DNA from: an uncultured Phascolarctobacterium sp.
GTDB lineage: Bacteria; Bacillota; Negativicutes; Acidaminococcales; Acidaminococcaceae
Reading direction: 5' to 3'
DNA length: 64,000 nucleotides
Assembly (NCBI GenBank): GCA_949285135.1
Contig: CASDXO010000009.1
Location: 1-64,000 of the forward strand
The notes below the pieces were generated by a model that was given only the letters and a program-made list of their open reading frames with translations, made no database searches and was not told the DNA's origin. How positions within the stretch are numbered: the first letter of the stretch is position 1; each line of letters opens with the position of its first letter. Below are positions 16,408-24,920 of the stretch, one piece after another. The translations under genes were made by a program, and so were the position numbers.

Positions 16408-17498
16408 GCGGTATTTTCGGTATAAATATCAAAATGAGTATTTTTGGCGAATCACACGGCGCGTCCATCGGTCTGGTTATTGACGGACTGCCGCCGGGAC
16501 TTGCCCTTGACACGGAGCTTATTGCCCGGGAAATGGCCCGGCGCGCTCCGGGAAAAAATAACCTTTCCACACCGCGTAAGGAAGCGGATAATTTCCAAAT
16601 CCAAAGCGGCTTTTTTAACGGCTATACCACAGGTACGCCGCTGTGTGCAATTATTGCCAACAGCGACCAGCATTCCAAAGACTACAGCATCCTGAAAGAT
16701 AAGATGCGCCCGGGACATGCTGATTATGCCGGTTATGTTCACTATCAGGGCTACAATGACTACCGTGGCGGCGGACATTTTTCCGGCAGGCTCACGGCAC
16801 CGCTGGTTTTTATGGGTGCAGTGGCCAAACAGGCCCTGGCGCAGCAGGGAATTACCGTAGGTGCACATATCCTGCAGATTGCCGATATTAAAGAAGAACA
16901 TTTCAATCCCATGGGGATTGATGATATAATACTTACAAAGCTGAGTGAAAAAACATTCTGCGTGCTTGACGATGCAGCTGGCGAAAAGATGCAGCAGCGC
17001 ATTTTGGCAGCAAAGGCAGAGCTTAACAGCGTAGGCGGCGTGGTGGAAGCTATTGTACAGCACCTGCCCGCAGGTATCGGTGCTCCATATTTTGATTCAC
17101 TGGAAAGCAGGCTCAGTCATGCGCTGTTTTCCGTGCCCGCAGTTAAAGGGGTGGAATTTGGTGACGGCTTTGCCCTGGCAGAGCTGACAGGTGCCGAGGC
17201 TAACGACCAGCTGCATTATGCAGAGGGCAGGGTAACTGCCTGCAGCAATCATAACGGTGGTATTACCGGTGGTATCAGTAACGGCATGCCAGTGATATTC
17301 CGGACAGCTATCAAGCCAACGCCGTCCATAGCCAGAAAGCAGCAAACGATAAGCCTGCTGCAGCAGTGCGATACGGAACTGGAGATTACAGGCAGGCACG
17401 ATCCCTGCATTGTGCAAAGAGCGGTACCGGTTATCGAGGCAGTGACCGCCTGGACGGTATGGGATTTATTACTGGAAGCTAAAAAATGGGAGAGATAA
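16404..17498 (+). CDS. aroC: Chorismate synthase
   Basis: A 364-residue FMN-dependent enzyme eliminating phosphate from EPSP to give chorismate. Signatures: GESHGASIGLVIDGLPPG (residues 14-31), the RGGGHFSGRLTAP segment in place of the commoner GGRSSARET form, and HNGGITGGISNG near residue 290. The GRLTA variant is the shorter subclass common in Firmicutes. The ATG overlaps the aroA stop (ATGA). Confidence 0.94.
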   Translation: MSGIFGINIKMSIFGESHGASIGLVIDGLPPGLALDTELIAREMARRAPGKNNLSTPRKEADNFQIQSGFFNGYTTGTPLCAIIANSDQHSKDYSILKDKMRPGHADYAGYVHYQGYNDYRGGGHFSGRLTAPLVFMGAVAKQALAQQGITVGAHILQIADIKEEHFNPMGIDDIILTKLSEKTFCVLDDAAGEKMQQRILAAKAELNSVGGVVEAIVQHLPAGIGAPYFDSLESRLSHALFSVPAVKGVEFGDGFALAELTGAEANDQLHYAEGRVTACSNHNGGITGGISNGMPVIFRTAIKPTPSIARKQQTISLLQQCDTELEITGRHDPCIVQRAVPVIEAVTAWTVWDLLLEAKKWER

Positions 17499-17500
17499 CA

Positions 17501-18619
17501 GTGAGTGAATTGGATTTGGGAGCCATCAGGCAGCAGATTGATAAAGTGGACCGTGAGCTGGCGCAGGCTTTAGAAGCAAGGCTGCAGCTGGTCATGCAGG
17601 TAGCGGCTTATAAAAAGAGCAAGGGACTGCCGGTGAAGGACGCTGCGCGCGAAGCGCAGGTTATCAGCAAAGTGCAGGGACTGCTGACCAATGAGCAGTA
17701 TGCGCCGGCGGTAGGCAGCATTATGCGCTCTGTTATTGATGCGGCCTGCGAGCTGGAAGAAGCGGCACTGACAGCAGCAGAAAATAAAGTGCTGCAGATT
17801 GGCTGCTTTGGAGTACCGGGCTCCTTTACCCATCAGGCACTGGAAGAATATTTTGCCGGACGCAGTTACGAGCGGCAGCATTTTAATCATTTTGAGGAAG
17901 TAGTCAGCGCCGTGAGCAGCGGCAGGCTGGATTACGGCGTGCTGCCCATCGAAAATTCTTCTACCGGCGGTATTACCGAGGTTTACGACCTGTTGCGCAA
18001 GTACGACTGCAACATCGTGGGCGAGCGTTGCGTGCGGATTGAGCAAAACCTATTAGGTTGCAGCGGCGCCACTCTGCAGAGCATTACCAGGGTATATTCA
18101 CATCCGCAGGGCTTTGCGCAGAGCAAGGAGTTTTTCCGCGATTATCCTGATATGCAGCAGATACCTTATTTCAGCACATCCAAAAGCGCAGAAAAGGTGG
18201 CTGCCGAGCAGGATGTTACTATAGGTGCGGTAGCCGGACGCAAGGCGGCAGAGCTGTACGGGCTCAAGGTACTGGCGCCGGCCATCAACTATAACTCCAA
18301 CAATTTTACCCGCTTTGTCATTATTGCCCGCCAGATGGAAAAAGATGCGGCGGCGGATAAAATTACGCTGATAACGGCTGTCAAGCACGAAGCAGGCTCG
18401 TTGTATAAGCTGCTGGGCTATTTCTATCACAGCGGCCTGAATCTGATGAATCTGGAGTCGCGGCCTATGGACGGCAAGTCCTGGGAGTATTTCTTCTACA
18501 TCGATGTTACCGGCAGCCTGCAGGATAATGCGGTGAAGGATGCGCTGGACGAGGTACGCAAAAACTGTACCTATCTGAAGATACTGGGCAATTATAAAGC
18601 GGATTGCCGAAAGGAATGA
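17501..18619 (+). CDS. pheA: Bifunctional chorismate mutase / prephenate dehydratase
   Basis: A protein of 372 residues in three parts: an AroQ-type chorismate mutase (about 1-85), prephenate dehydratase (about 95-275; GVPGSFTHQALEEYF, NSSTGGITEVYDLL, and the catalytic TRF in NNFTRFVII), and a C-terminal ACT domain with the Phe-binding ESRP motif (LESRPMDGKSWEYFFYID). Allosteric inhibition by Phe is therefore expected. I prefer GTG 17501, 7 nt after GGGAGA, which begins after the aroC stop; the in-frame ATG at 17486 would add five residues and overlap aroC by 13 nt. It supplies phenylpyruvate for Phe, matching the Phe codons of the operon leader. Confidence 0.94.
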   Translation: MSELDLGAIRQQIDKVDRELAQALEARLQLVMQVAAYKKSKGLPVKDAAREAQVISKVQGLLTNEQYAPAVGSIMRSVIDAACELEEAALTAAENKVLQIGCFGVPGSFTHQALEEYFAGRSYERQHFNHFEEVVSAVSSGRLDYGVLPIENSSTGGITEVYDLLRKYDCNIVGERCVRIEQNLLGCSGATLQSITRVYSHPQGFAQSKEFFRDYPDMQQIPYFSTSKSAEKVAAEQDVTIGAVAGRKAAELYGLKVLAPAINYNSNNFTRFVIIARQMEKDAAADKITLITAVKHEAGSLYKLLGYFYHSGLNLMNLESRPMDGKSWEYFFYIDVTGSLQDNAVKDALDEVRKNCTYLKILGNYKADCRKE

Positions 18620-19440
18620 GCAGTATGCAGTACGGACTTTTAGGCGGCAAACTGGGACACAGCCTGTCGCCCAAAATACATGAACTATTTTTCCGCTATA
18701 CGGGTAAGAATGGTAGCTATGCTTTACTGGAAACGCCGGAAGCTGAACTGCCGGAACGGCTGCTCCAGCTGCGCAATGAAGGGTATGCCGGCTGCAATGT
18801 AACCATCCCTCACAAGGTGGCGGTTATGCCGCTGCTGGACGGTGTGGCAGAAGAGGCTGCTGCCATTGGTGCAGTCAATACCATTTATTTTACAGAGCAG
18901 GGAGCTTTTGGCTATAATACCGACTATTTTGGTTTCGGCAGGATGCTTGCCTATAACGGTATCGGTGTTGCCGGCAAAACAGCAGTTGTCCTGGGCAGCG
19001 GCGGTGCTGCCAGAGCCGTAGTCAGCTACTTAAAGAACCAGCAGGTAGCAGAGCTGTATCTGGTAACGCGCTCGCCCCGGCAGGTTGATAAATATTTTTA
19101 TCAGATAGCGCCGCAGCTGCGTGTTATCAGCTATGAAGAGCTGGCGCAGCTCAGCGGCAGGTTACTGGTAAACTGTACGCCGGTGGGCATGTATCCCGCC
19201 GTGGAGGCAAGTCCTGTTAGCAGTGAGGTTTCTGCTGCATTTGACGCTTCTGTTGACCTTATCTACAATCCGGCACAGACGCTGTTTCTGCAGCAGGCGC
19301 AAGGTGCAGGCAAACAGGCTGTCAACGGACTTTTTATGCTGGTGGCGCAGGCAGTAGCGGCGCAGGAAATCTGGCAGCAGGAAAGCTACGGCAGTGAACT
19401 GATAGAAAAAATTATGACTGAGCTGGAGAATTGCTTATGA
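18616..19440 (+). CDS. aroE: Shikimate dehydrogenase
   Basis: A 274-residue NADP-dependent enzyme reducing 3-dehydroshikimate to shikimate. The substrate site GGKLGHSLSPKIHELFF is at the N-terminus; NVTIPHK holds the catalytic Lys; NTDYFGF and the dinucleotide-binding VLGSGGAARAV follow. The ATG at 18616 overlaps the pheA stop; 18625 is a possible alternative. The stop overlaps aroK (ATGA). Confidence 0.95.
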   Translation: MSSMQYGLLGGKLGHSLSPKIHELFFRYTGKNGSYALLETPEAELPERLLQLRNEGYAGCNVTIPHKVAVMPLLDGVAEEAAAIGAVNTIYFTEQGAFGYNTDYFGFGRMLAYNGIGVAGKTAVVLGSGGAARAVVSYLKNQQVAELYLVTRSPRQVDKYFYQIAPQLRVISYEELAQLSGRLLVNCTPVGMYPAVEASPVSSEVSAAFDASVDLIYNPAQTLFLQQAQGAGKQAVNGLFMLVAQAVAAQEIWQQESYGSELIEKIMTELENCL

Positions 19441-19943
19441 AGAAGAATCTTGTACTGATAGGAATGCCGGGCTGCGGCAAATCGACTTTTGGGCAGGTAC
19501 TGGCCAAAGAGCTGAAACGGGACTTTTATGATGCTGACCAGGTGCTTGAGGAGCGGGAGAAAATGTCCATTAAGGACTTTTTCAAAATCGGCGAGGATGC
19601 CTTTCGGGAAGCAGAGACCAGAACTATTGCCTATCTGTCCGAGCTGGAGGGCGTTGTCATCGCTACCGGCGGAGGCGTAGTTACAAGGCAGGAGAATATT
19701 GAGCTGCTGCGTAAAAAAGGCGTACTGCTCTTTATCGACCGCCGTCCGGAAAATATTATTCGCTGCATTCACGATGATCACCGCCCGCTTCTGGCAGATG
19801 ACAAGCTGAAAATCTTCCGGCTGTATGAACAGCGCCGTGACCTGTATAAAAAATATGCTGACTACATTATCGGCAATAACGGTAAGCCTGACGATGCTAT
19901 TGCGGGAATAGTAAATTATGCCAGAAGGGAAGGCCTGATATGA
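19437..19943 (+). CDS. aroK: Shikimate kinase
   Basis: A 168-residue P-loop kinase phosphorylating shikimate. Walker A GMPGCGKSTFG is at residues 8-18, the substrate-binding Asp in YDADQVLEE, ATGGGVVTR (shikimate site) and the lid/adenine region HRPLLADDK follow. Translation is coupled to aroE and to aroQ by 4-nt overlaps. Confidence 0.94.
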   Translation: MKKNLVLIGMPGCGKSTFGQVLAKELKRDFYDADQVLEEREKMSIKDFFKIGEDAFREAETRTIAYLSELEGVVIATGGGVVTRQENIELLRKKGVLLFIDRRPENIIRCIHDDHRPLLADDKLKIFRLYEQRRDLYKKYADYIIGNNGKPDDAIAGIVNYARREGLI

Positions 19944-20377
19944 AAAAAATACTGGTACTGAACGGCCCCAATATTAATATGCTGGGCATCAGAGAGAAAA
20001 ATATTTATGGGCATAATGATTATGCCAGTCTGTGTGCACTTATCAAGACGGCTGCAGCAAGGCTGGGCGTACAGGTGGAGCTGCTGCAGAGCAATTACGA
20101 GGGCGATATTGTAACAGCCATTCAGCAGGCGTATGGTGTGTATGACGGCATCATTATCAATCCGGCTGCTTTTACCCATTACAGCGTGGCTATTTTAGAC
20201 GCGTTGAAAGCAGTAAATATTCCGACCATCGAGGTGCATATCAGCAACATTCATACCAGAGAAGAATTCCGGCATAAATCCGTGACAGTGGCAGGCTGCA
20301 CCGGACAGATCTGCGGACTTGGTTTTACCGGCTATATCCTGGCATTGGAAGCGCTGACGGTTTACAGTGAAGAATAA
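19940..20377 (+). CDS. aroQ: 3-dehydroquinate dehydratase, type II
   Basis: A 145-residue dodecameric-type dehydratase (third shikimate step). Signatures: LNGPNINMLGIREKNIYG with the catalytic Tyr, INPAAFTHYSVAILDAL with the catalytic His region, and EVHISNIHTREEFRHKS. It is the last gene of the nine-gene operon and is followed by a strong bidirectional terminator. Confidence 0.96.
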   Translation: MKKILVLNGPNINMLGIREKNIYGHNDYASLCALIKTAAARLGVQVELLQSNYEGDIVTAIQQAYGVYDGIIINPAAFTHYSVAILDALKAVNIPTIEVHISNIHTREEFRHKSVTVAGCTGQICGLGFTGYILALEALTVYSEE

Positions 20378-20382
20378 AAGAA

Positions 20383-20424
20383 AAAAGGCGTATGCAGTAG
20401 TGAAACTGCATACGCCTTTTGGTT
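20383..20424. terminator. Bidirectional terminator between aro operon and M20 gene
   Basis: Sixteen-base-pair perfect stem (20383-20398 with 20405-20420) bounded by A-rich and T-rich flanks on both sides. It serves the aro operon on plus and the amidohydrolase on minus. Confidence 0.92.
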
Positions 20425-20428
20425 ATTT

Positions 20429-21532
20429 TCAGCCTAATTTTTTCAAAGTCATCTTTACCAGGAAGTCAACACCGTTTTGCAGGCCGTCGGTGTTAAAGTG
20501 CATATTGGGGTCGTGCAGGCCGGGTTCTGCGCCTACGCCTACGCCGATATAAGCGGATTTAAGTTTAGGATAGGTTTTTGCATAGTAGTGGAAATCTTCG
20601 CCGCCGGGGTTATTGAGCTCAGGAGCCAGTTTGTCTTCACCAACAACTTCTTTGATGCATTCTGCTGCTTCAGCAGTCAGTTCTTCATCCAGCATGGCAG
20701 CGGGAATGATGCTGTCTGGCAGGATTACTTCTGCAGCAGCACCGTAAGCGGCTGCTACGTTTTCCGCTACGCGGCGGAGTTTATCCAGCAGCAGAGTCAT
20801 ATCTTCATTGGTTTGCGAACGGATATCGAAAGTAACCTCTGCGGTATCGGGGATGATGTTGGTAGCAACGCCGCCGCCTTTGATAATAGTCGGTTTGCAG
20901 GACCAGGCAACGTTAGGATTAATCTTGATTGCAGCAACGGAGGTGATAATGGCTGCTGCCGCTTCAATAGCGTTGATGCCCAGATGCGGACGGGAACCGT
21001 GGCAGTTTTGTCCTTTTACAACTACTTTGGCAAAGGTGCTGGAGGAATGTTTAACGGCAGGAGAAAGGGTGCCGAAAGGAATATCCTGAATGGGACGGAT
21101 ATGCAGGCCCAGCATGATGTCGACATCTTCAATGGCACCGGTTTTGATAACAGACAGCGCGCCGTTTAATACTTCTTCACCCTGCTGGAACAGGATGCGC
21201 AGAGTACCGCGTTTGATTTTGCCGTACAGTTCGGAGGCTGCTGCCAGTACCATGGAGCAGTGAGAATCGTGTCCGCAGGCATGAATATTTTTATGTTCGC
21301 CGTTGATGACGAAAGGCAGAGCATCCATATCGGCGCGCAGCATCAGCACGGGGCCGGGTTCGCTGCCTTTGATTTCACCAATAACACCGGTGCCGCCTAC
21401 ATTGCGGGTAACTTTATAACCTATTTTTTCCAGAGCATCTGCCAGATAGGCAGAGGTTTTGAATTCCTGAAAACCAACTTCAGGAATCTGATGCAGATCC
21501 TGATAGATTTCTTTTACATTCAATACTGTCAT
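20429..21532 (-). CDS. M20 family amidohydrolase/peptidase
   Basis: A 367-residue zinc-dependent amidohydrolase of the M20D group (N-acyl amino acid, hippurate or N-acetyl-diaminopimelate deacylases). Metal-ligand regions are visible: RADMDALPF, HACGHDSHCS (around residues 81-90), the catalytic FQQGEE, GLHIRP, and the late GGEDFHYYAKTYP. AGGAGG lies 8 nt before the ATG. It is divergent from the YjiH/YjiG pair, with which it may share a peptide-related role, as iadA does with yjiHG in E. coli. The exact substrate cannot be told. Confidence 0.88.
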   Translation of the reverse strand: MTVLNVKEIYQDLHQIPEVGFQEFKTSAYLADALEKIGYKVTRNVGGTGVIGEIKGSEPGPVLMLRADMDALPFVINGEHKNIHACGHDSHCSMVLAAASELYGKIKRGTLRILFQQGEEVLNGALSVIKTGAIEDVDIMLGLHIRPIQDIPFGTLSPAVKHSSSTFAKVVVKGQNCHGSRPHLGINAIEAAAAIITSVAAIKINPNVAWSCKPTIIKGGGVATNIIPDTAEVTFDIRSQTNEDMTLLLDKLRRVAENVAAAYGAAAEVILPDSIIPAAMLDEELTAEAAECIKEVVGEDKLAPELNNPGGEDFHYYAKTYPKLKSAYIGVGVGAEPGLHDPNMHFNTDGLQNGVDFLVKMTLKKLG

Positions 21533-21640
21533 AGAAGATAACCTCCTTCATATATTTTATGGTAGAGAAAAGTGGCAGTCATGTCTGCCGCCGGACTGCA
21601 GTCATTAGGTGCTGCTTACTCCGGGTTTAAATATATGAGA

Positions 21641-21669
21641 ATTTTATCACATACTATACAATAATTCAA
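21641..21669 (-). promoter_or_regulatory. Promoter of M20 amidohydrolase
   Basis: On the minus strand TTGAAT, 17-bp spacer, TAAAAT. Confidence 0.65.
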
Positions 21670-21708
21670 GGACAAAGTAGCATATAAGAATATAGTAAAT
21701 AAAAAATA

Positions 21709-21737
21709 TTGACAATATTTTTGAAAAACAATATAAT
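21709..21737 (+). promoter_or_regulatory. Promoter of yjiH-yjiG pair
   Basis: Consensus TTGACA (21709-21714), 17-bp spacer, TATAAT (21732-21737). It lies 40 bp from the divergent promoter of the amidohydrolase, so one regulator could control both. Confidence 0.85.
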
Positions 21738-21791
21738 TTATACAACCAGTGTAACAGTCTGGATTTTTGAGTTATATTGTTGGAGGGTAAG

Positions 21792-22487
21792 ATGAAAGAG
21801 GAAAAAGACGTAAAACAACAGGAAACAACGCCGGAATTTAATCCTGAGCAATGGAAAGCAGGCCCCAAGGCCTTTATTGCGTTAATAGTTGCAGTCCTGT
21901 TCTTTTCGGGATTAATGGTAAAATTCCCTGATATGAAATGGCTGGCTGCTTTTGACTTTACTACTTTGGTAGGTAACTTTGGTGTTATGAAGAATATCGG
22001 CAAGGATACCTTTGTCGGCAGCGGCGGCCTTGGTGCAAGAGGCGGCTTCATGTTCGCACTGTCTCTGGTGCCCAGCGTTATGTTTGCTATCGGCTGTATC
22101 GAAGTACTGGATCATTACGGTGCAATCAGAGCAGCACAAAGACTGCTGACTCCGCTGCTGAAACCGTTACTGGGCCTGCCCGGTCTGACCGGTCTGGCAC
22201 TGATTACCGACCTGCAGAGCACGGATGCCGGTGCTGCATTAACTAAGGAATTATACGATAATAAGCTGATTAATAAGAAAGAATTGACCGTCATGGGCTC
22301 CTGGCAGTATTCCGGCGCAGGCCTGATCAACAACTACTTTATGATTGGTTCTGCCGTATTTTCCTATCTGACCGTACCTTTGCTGCTGCCGCTGATTTTG
22401 ATGTTCGTTTTCAAATTTATCGGCGCAATTTATGTACGTATCATCCTGAATACTGTTTACAAGGAGGATTTCAAGAATGAGCAATAA
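21792..22487 (+). CDS. YjiH-like nucleoside-recognition (Gate) domain membrane protein
   Basis: A 231-residue integral membrane protein resembling YjiH: a polar N-terminal tail of about 30 residues, then hydrophobic helices with a Gate-domain core (LVPSVMFAIGCIEVLDHYGA, then TGLALITDLQSTDAG). I chose the ATG at 21792, which follows GGAGG; the upstream TTG frame is unlikely. The family is thought to transport small metabolites with its partner YjiG, but the substrate is not established. It overlaps the next gene by 11 nt. Confidence 0.82.
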   Translation: MKEEKDVKQQETTPEFNPEQWKAGPKAFIALIVAVLFFSGLMVKFPDMKWLAAFDFTTLVGNFGVMKNIGKDTFVGSGGLGARGGFMFALSLVPSVMFAIGCIEVLDHYGAIRAAQRLLTPLLKPLLGLPGLTGLALITDLQSTDAGAALTKELYDNKLINKKELTVMGSWQYSGAGLINNYFMIGSAVFSYLTVPLLLPLILMFVFKFIGAIYVRIILNTVYKEDFKNEQ

Positions 22488-22959
22488 TGCCCAGAGTAAA
22501 CATCAGACAAATAATCCTTTCGATATATTCATCATCGGTGCCCGTAAGGGTTTCAACGTAGCTATCAATAATTTGGTACCGAACATCCTGATGGCTTATG
22601 CTGTAGCCCAGGTATTGCAGATTATGGGCGTTATGAAATTTTTGGGCGAAGTATTCGGCCCGGCCATGGTTGTATTTGGTCTGCCTGGCGAAGCTGTTAC
22701 CGTTATCCTGACTGCCTGGTTATCCAGCTCCGCTGCTGTAGGTCTTGCAGCTAACATGGCAGCTAACGGACTGCTGGATGCGCATGCTATTACCGTGCTG
22801 ATGCCCTGCTTCTTCCTGCTGGGTGCACAGCTGCAATACATGGGACGTCTGCTGGGCGTTGCCGACGTACCTAAGAAATACTGGCCGCTGCTTATGTCTG
22901 CCAGCTTCCTCAACGCCATCTGCGCTATGCTGCTGATGAACTGGGTTTTTGCCAGATAA
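22477..22959 (+). CDS. YjiG-like nucleoside-recognition (Gate) domain membrane protein
   Basis: A 160-residue membrane protein resembling YjiG (SpmB-like Gate domain). Features: NPFDIFIIGARKGFNVAINN at the N-terminus, GPAMVVFGLPGEAVTVILTA and a hydrophobic C-terminus. It follows and overlaps the YjiH homologue; together they make a two-part membrane complex. AAGGAGG lies 9 nt upstream of the ATG. Confidence 0.82.
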   Translation: MSNNAQSKHQTNNPFDIFIIGARKGFNVAINNLVPNILMAYAVAQVLQIMGVMKFLGEVFGPAMVVFGLPGEAVTVILTAWLSSSAAVGLAANMAANGLLDAHAITVLMPCFFLLGAQLQYMGRLLGVADVPKKYWPLLMSASFLNAICAMLLMNWVFAR

Positions 22960-22964
22960 AATTT

Positions 22965-22997
22965 TCCCGGATACTTTGGTGTCCGGGATTTTTTTGC
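22965..22997 (+). terminator. Terminator after yjiHG
   Basis: Ten-base-pair stem (22965-22974 with 22979-22988), loop TTTG, seven T. Confidence 0.9.
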
Positions 22998-23135
22998 TTA
23001 AAAGACAGATGTACTGTAAATAAAGACAGGCAGACGGTAAAAAAATTTATGGCACTGCCGTACCTGTAACGAAGATTACATTAAAAAGGTGTTGACTTGC
23101 CGGTCAGCAGGTTTTCCAGAATTTTTGAAAAAAAG

Positions 23136-23163
23136 TTGAAGAAAATATTAGCATACGCTATTA
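23136..23163 (+). promoter_or_regulatory. Probable promoter of DAACS symporter
   Basis: TTGAAG (23136-23141), 16-bp spacer, TATTAT (23158-23163). Confidence 0.5.
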
Positions 23164-23204
23164 TATGTATATGTAACAATATTACCAATAAAGGAGTGTG
23201 AAAA

Positions 23205-24395
23205 ATGAGTAACTTTTTAAGTAGCCTGCCTATGCGTCTGCTGTTGGGCGTTGTCCTGGGTATAGGAGTGGGGCTTTATGCGGATGAATCATTGATGCAG
23301 GTGATACTTACATGTAAAAGCCTCCTTGGATATCTGATTACATTCTGCGTACCGCTGATTATCATCGGCTTTATTGCGCCTTCCATTACCAGACTGGGTC
23401 AGAATGCCAGCGTCATGCTGCGTGTGGCTATCACCCTTGCCTATATTTCTTCTATCGGTGCGGCCTTTTTCTCCACCGCCGCAGGCTATACCATTATTCC
23501 GTATCTGAATATCACCCCGACTGTCGAAGGGCTCAAAGAGCTGCCCAAGCTGCTTTTTGATTTGAAAATCGATCCGATTATGAGCGTTATGAGCGCATTG
23601 GTCTTCTCCGTGCTCATTGGTCTGGCTGCTGCCTGGACCAAGGCAGTTACTGTAACCTCTTTTCTGGAAGAATTCCAGCAGATTGTACTGTCCATTGTTA
23701 CCAAGGTAGTTATCCCGCTGCTGCCAGTCTTTATCGGCTGCACCTTCTGCGGGCTGTCCTATGAAGGCACCATCACCAAACAGTTGCCTGTCTTTTTGCT
23801 GGTAGTAGTTATCGTTATGGTTGGTCATTACATCTGGCTGGCATTACTTTATCTGCTGGCTGGTGCTTATGCCAAGGCTAACCCTATGGAAATACTCAGG
23901 CATTACGGTCCGGCGTATATTACTGCGGTAGGCACCATGTCTTCGGCAGCAACGCTGGCAGTGGCGCTGGAATGTGCTTTAAAAGCCAAGGTGCTGCGCC
24001 GTGACCTGGTTAATTTCGGTATCCCGCTGTTTGCCAATATTCATCTGTGTGGCAGCGTGCTGACAGAAGTTTTCTTTGTCATGGTTGTTTCTCAGGTACT
24101 GTACGGTACTTTGCCGGCTTTTGGTACCATGGTGCTGTTCTGCCTGCTGTTGGGTATTTTTGCCATAGGTGCGCCCGGTGTGCCCGGCGGTACGGTTATG
24201 GCTTCCCTTGGTCTGATTATCAGCGTACTGGGCTTTGATGCTACCGGTACGGCGCTGATGCTGACTATCTTCGCGCTGCAGGACAGTTTCGGTACTGCCT
24301 GCAACGTTACCGGCGACGGTGCACTTACCCTGTTCCTGACCGGCTATGCGAAAAAGCATGCGGTGGAAGAAGTGGAAAATATTCATATACTGTAA
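23205..24395 (+). CDS. Dicarboxylate/amino acid:cation symporter (DAACS)
   Basis: A 396-residue membrane protein of the SLC1/DAACS family, which takes up glutamate, aspartate, C4-dicarboxylates or serine/threonine with Na+ or H+. The serine-rich re-entrant loop reads GTMSSAATLAVAL (HP1), a second re-entrant segment reads GAPGVPGGTVMASLGL (HP2), and the last core helix has NVTGDGALTLFL in place of the usual NxxGDG/NMDG. The TM7 position usually carrying NMDGT-like Na+ site reads FANIHLCGSV here. Substrate unassigned. AAGGAG precedes the ATG by 9 nt; a strong terminator follows. Confidence 0.88.
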   Translation: MSNFLSSLPMRLLLGVVLGIGVGLYADESLMQVILTCKSLLGYLITFCVPLIIIGFIAPSITRLGQNASVMLRVAITLAYISSIGAAFFSTAAGYTIIPYLNITPTVEGLKELPKLLFDLKIDPIMSVMSALVFSVLIGLAAAWTKAVTVTSFLEEFQQIVLSIVTKVVIPLLPVFIGCTFCGLSYEGTITKQLPVFLLVVVIVMVGHYIWLALLYLLAGAYAKANPMEILRHYGPAYITAVGTMSSAATLAVALECALKAKVLRRDLVNFGIPLFANIHLCGSVLTEVFFVMVVSQVLYGTLPAFGTMVLFCLLLGIFAIGAPGVPGGTVMASLGLIISVLGFDATGTALMLTIFALQDSFGTACNVTGDGALTLFLTGYAKKHAVEEVENIHIL

Positions 24396-24443
24396 TTATC
24401 AACAGCATGGTAAAAGCGGACGCTTTGGCGTCCGCTTTTTTGC
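24388..24443 (+). repeat. Direct repeat, left copy (56 bp)
   Basis: Matches 27916-27971 without gaps at 49 of 56 positions by eye. It begins in the last codons of the symporter gene and includes its whole terminator; four of the seven mismatches are in the hairpin loop. The right copy lies 3528 bp downstream, so the two bracket the mgtA unit. Confidence 0.8.
24412..24442 (+). terminator. Terminator after DAACS symporter
   Basis: Twelve-base-pair stem (24412-24423 with 24428-24439), loop TTTG, T run. Confidence 0.93.
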
Positions 24444-24542
24444 TGTTTTTAAGCGACGGTTTTCCATTTAAAACTCCTATAATTGTTTAAAATTTTTATA
24501 CATTGCAAAGCAGAAAAAAGCAAGATTTCAGATAAAATAAAG

Positions 24543-24578
24543 AATCTTTCTCTATGTTATTAGAGAAAGATTTTTTTT
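24543..24578 (+). terminator. Orphan terminator-like hairpin
   Basis: Twelve-base-pair stem (24543-24554 with 24561-24572) followed by six T. No gene ends here: the symporter already has a terminator 100 bp upstream. It may close a short untranslated RNA or be left over from a rearrangement. The rest of 24441-24815 shows no convincing gene. Confidence 0.7.
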
Positions 24579-24815
24579 GCAGCGGCATGTTTTTTATGGA
24601 TATCGTCACAGTCAGAGAGCTGCATACGGCAGTGCTGGTGCAGGTGCCGCTTGAAGGGACTTTGATGCAATAAGCAAAGACAGATGTCAGTGACATGCTG
24701 TAATGACTGTTTATGTATTTTCTGTTTGTACTAAGCTGTCTTATGTATAGTGCAGGAGAAAAGAACATAAATTATAAATTTATAGAGCCTTTTAGTTAAA
24801 AGCGAGGTGAAAGAT

Positions 24816-24902
24816 ATGGATTATGACGGGCACTCTGAAAAGTATAAATTAATACGAGGCACGGATATTCCATGTCTTTCAGGGGTATCTGCGCCTCAGT
24901 AA
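24816..24902 (+). CDS. 28-residue leader ORF upstream of mgtA
   Basis: A short ORF with GAGGTGA upstream of its ATG, ending 18 nt before mgtA. The peptide begins MDYDGHSEKYK and ends LSGVSAPQ; residues 2 and 4 are Asp and two Pro occur later. Its second half overlaps a long hairpin (24856-24897) whose 3' arm can instead pair with the mgtA Shine-Dalgarno. The arrangement recalls mgtL of Salmonella, whose translation controls mgtA, but the peptide sequence is unrelated. Real translation is an inference from the ribosome site and position. Confidence 0.6.
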   Translation: MDYDGHSEKYKLIRGTDIPCLSGVSAPQ

Positions 24903-24913
24903 AATGAGGAGGC
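24856..24913 (+). promoter_or_regulatory. Alternative RNA structures over the mgtA ribosome site
   Basis: Structure A pairs 24856-24871 with 24882-24897 (16 positions, one mismatch, three G-U, 10-nt loop) and leaves the Shine-Dalgarno AGGAGG (24907-24912) free. In structure B the same GCCTC at 24893-24897 pairs with GAGGC at 24909-24913 (or CCTCA with TGAGG) and masks the Shine-Dalgarno. The two cannot coexist, so leader translation or Mg2+ could decide which forms. Confidence 0.6.
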
Positions 24914-24920
24914 AGAACAG

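Noticed and set aside
24554-24673. 39-codon plus-strand frame between the symporter and mgtA
   Set aside because: No ribosome site, starts inside a terminator hairpin; sense-like codon use in the middle is intriguing but not enough.
24496-24768. 90-codon minus-strand frame upstream of mgtA
   Set aside because: No family resemblance, no ribosome site, crosses the orphan terminator.
24580-24920. M-box (ykoK) Mg2+ riboswitch before mgtA
   Set aside because: None of the conserved M-box sequence blocks is recognisable; the leader ORF and hairpin explain the region better.
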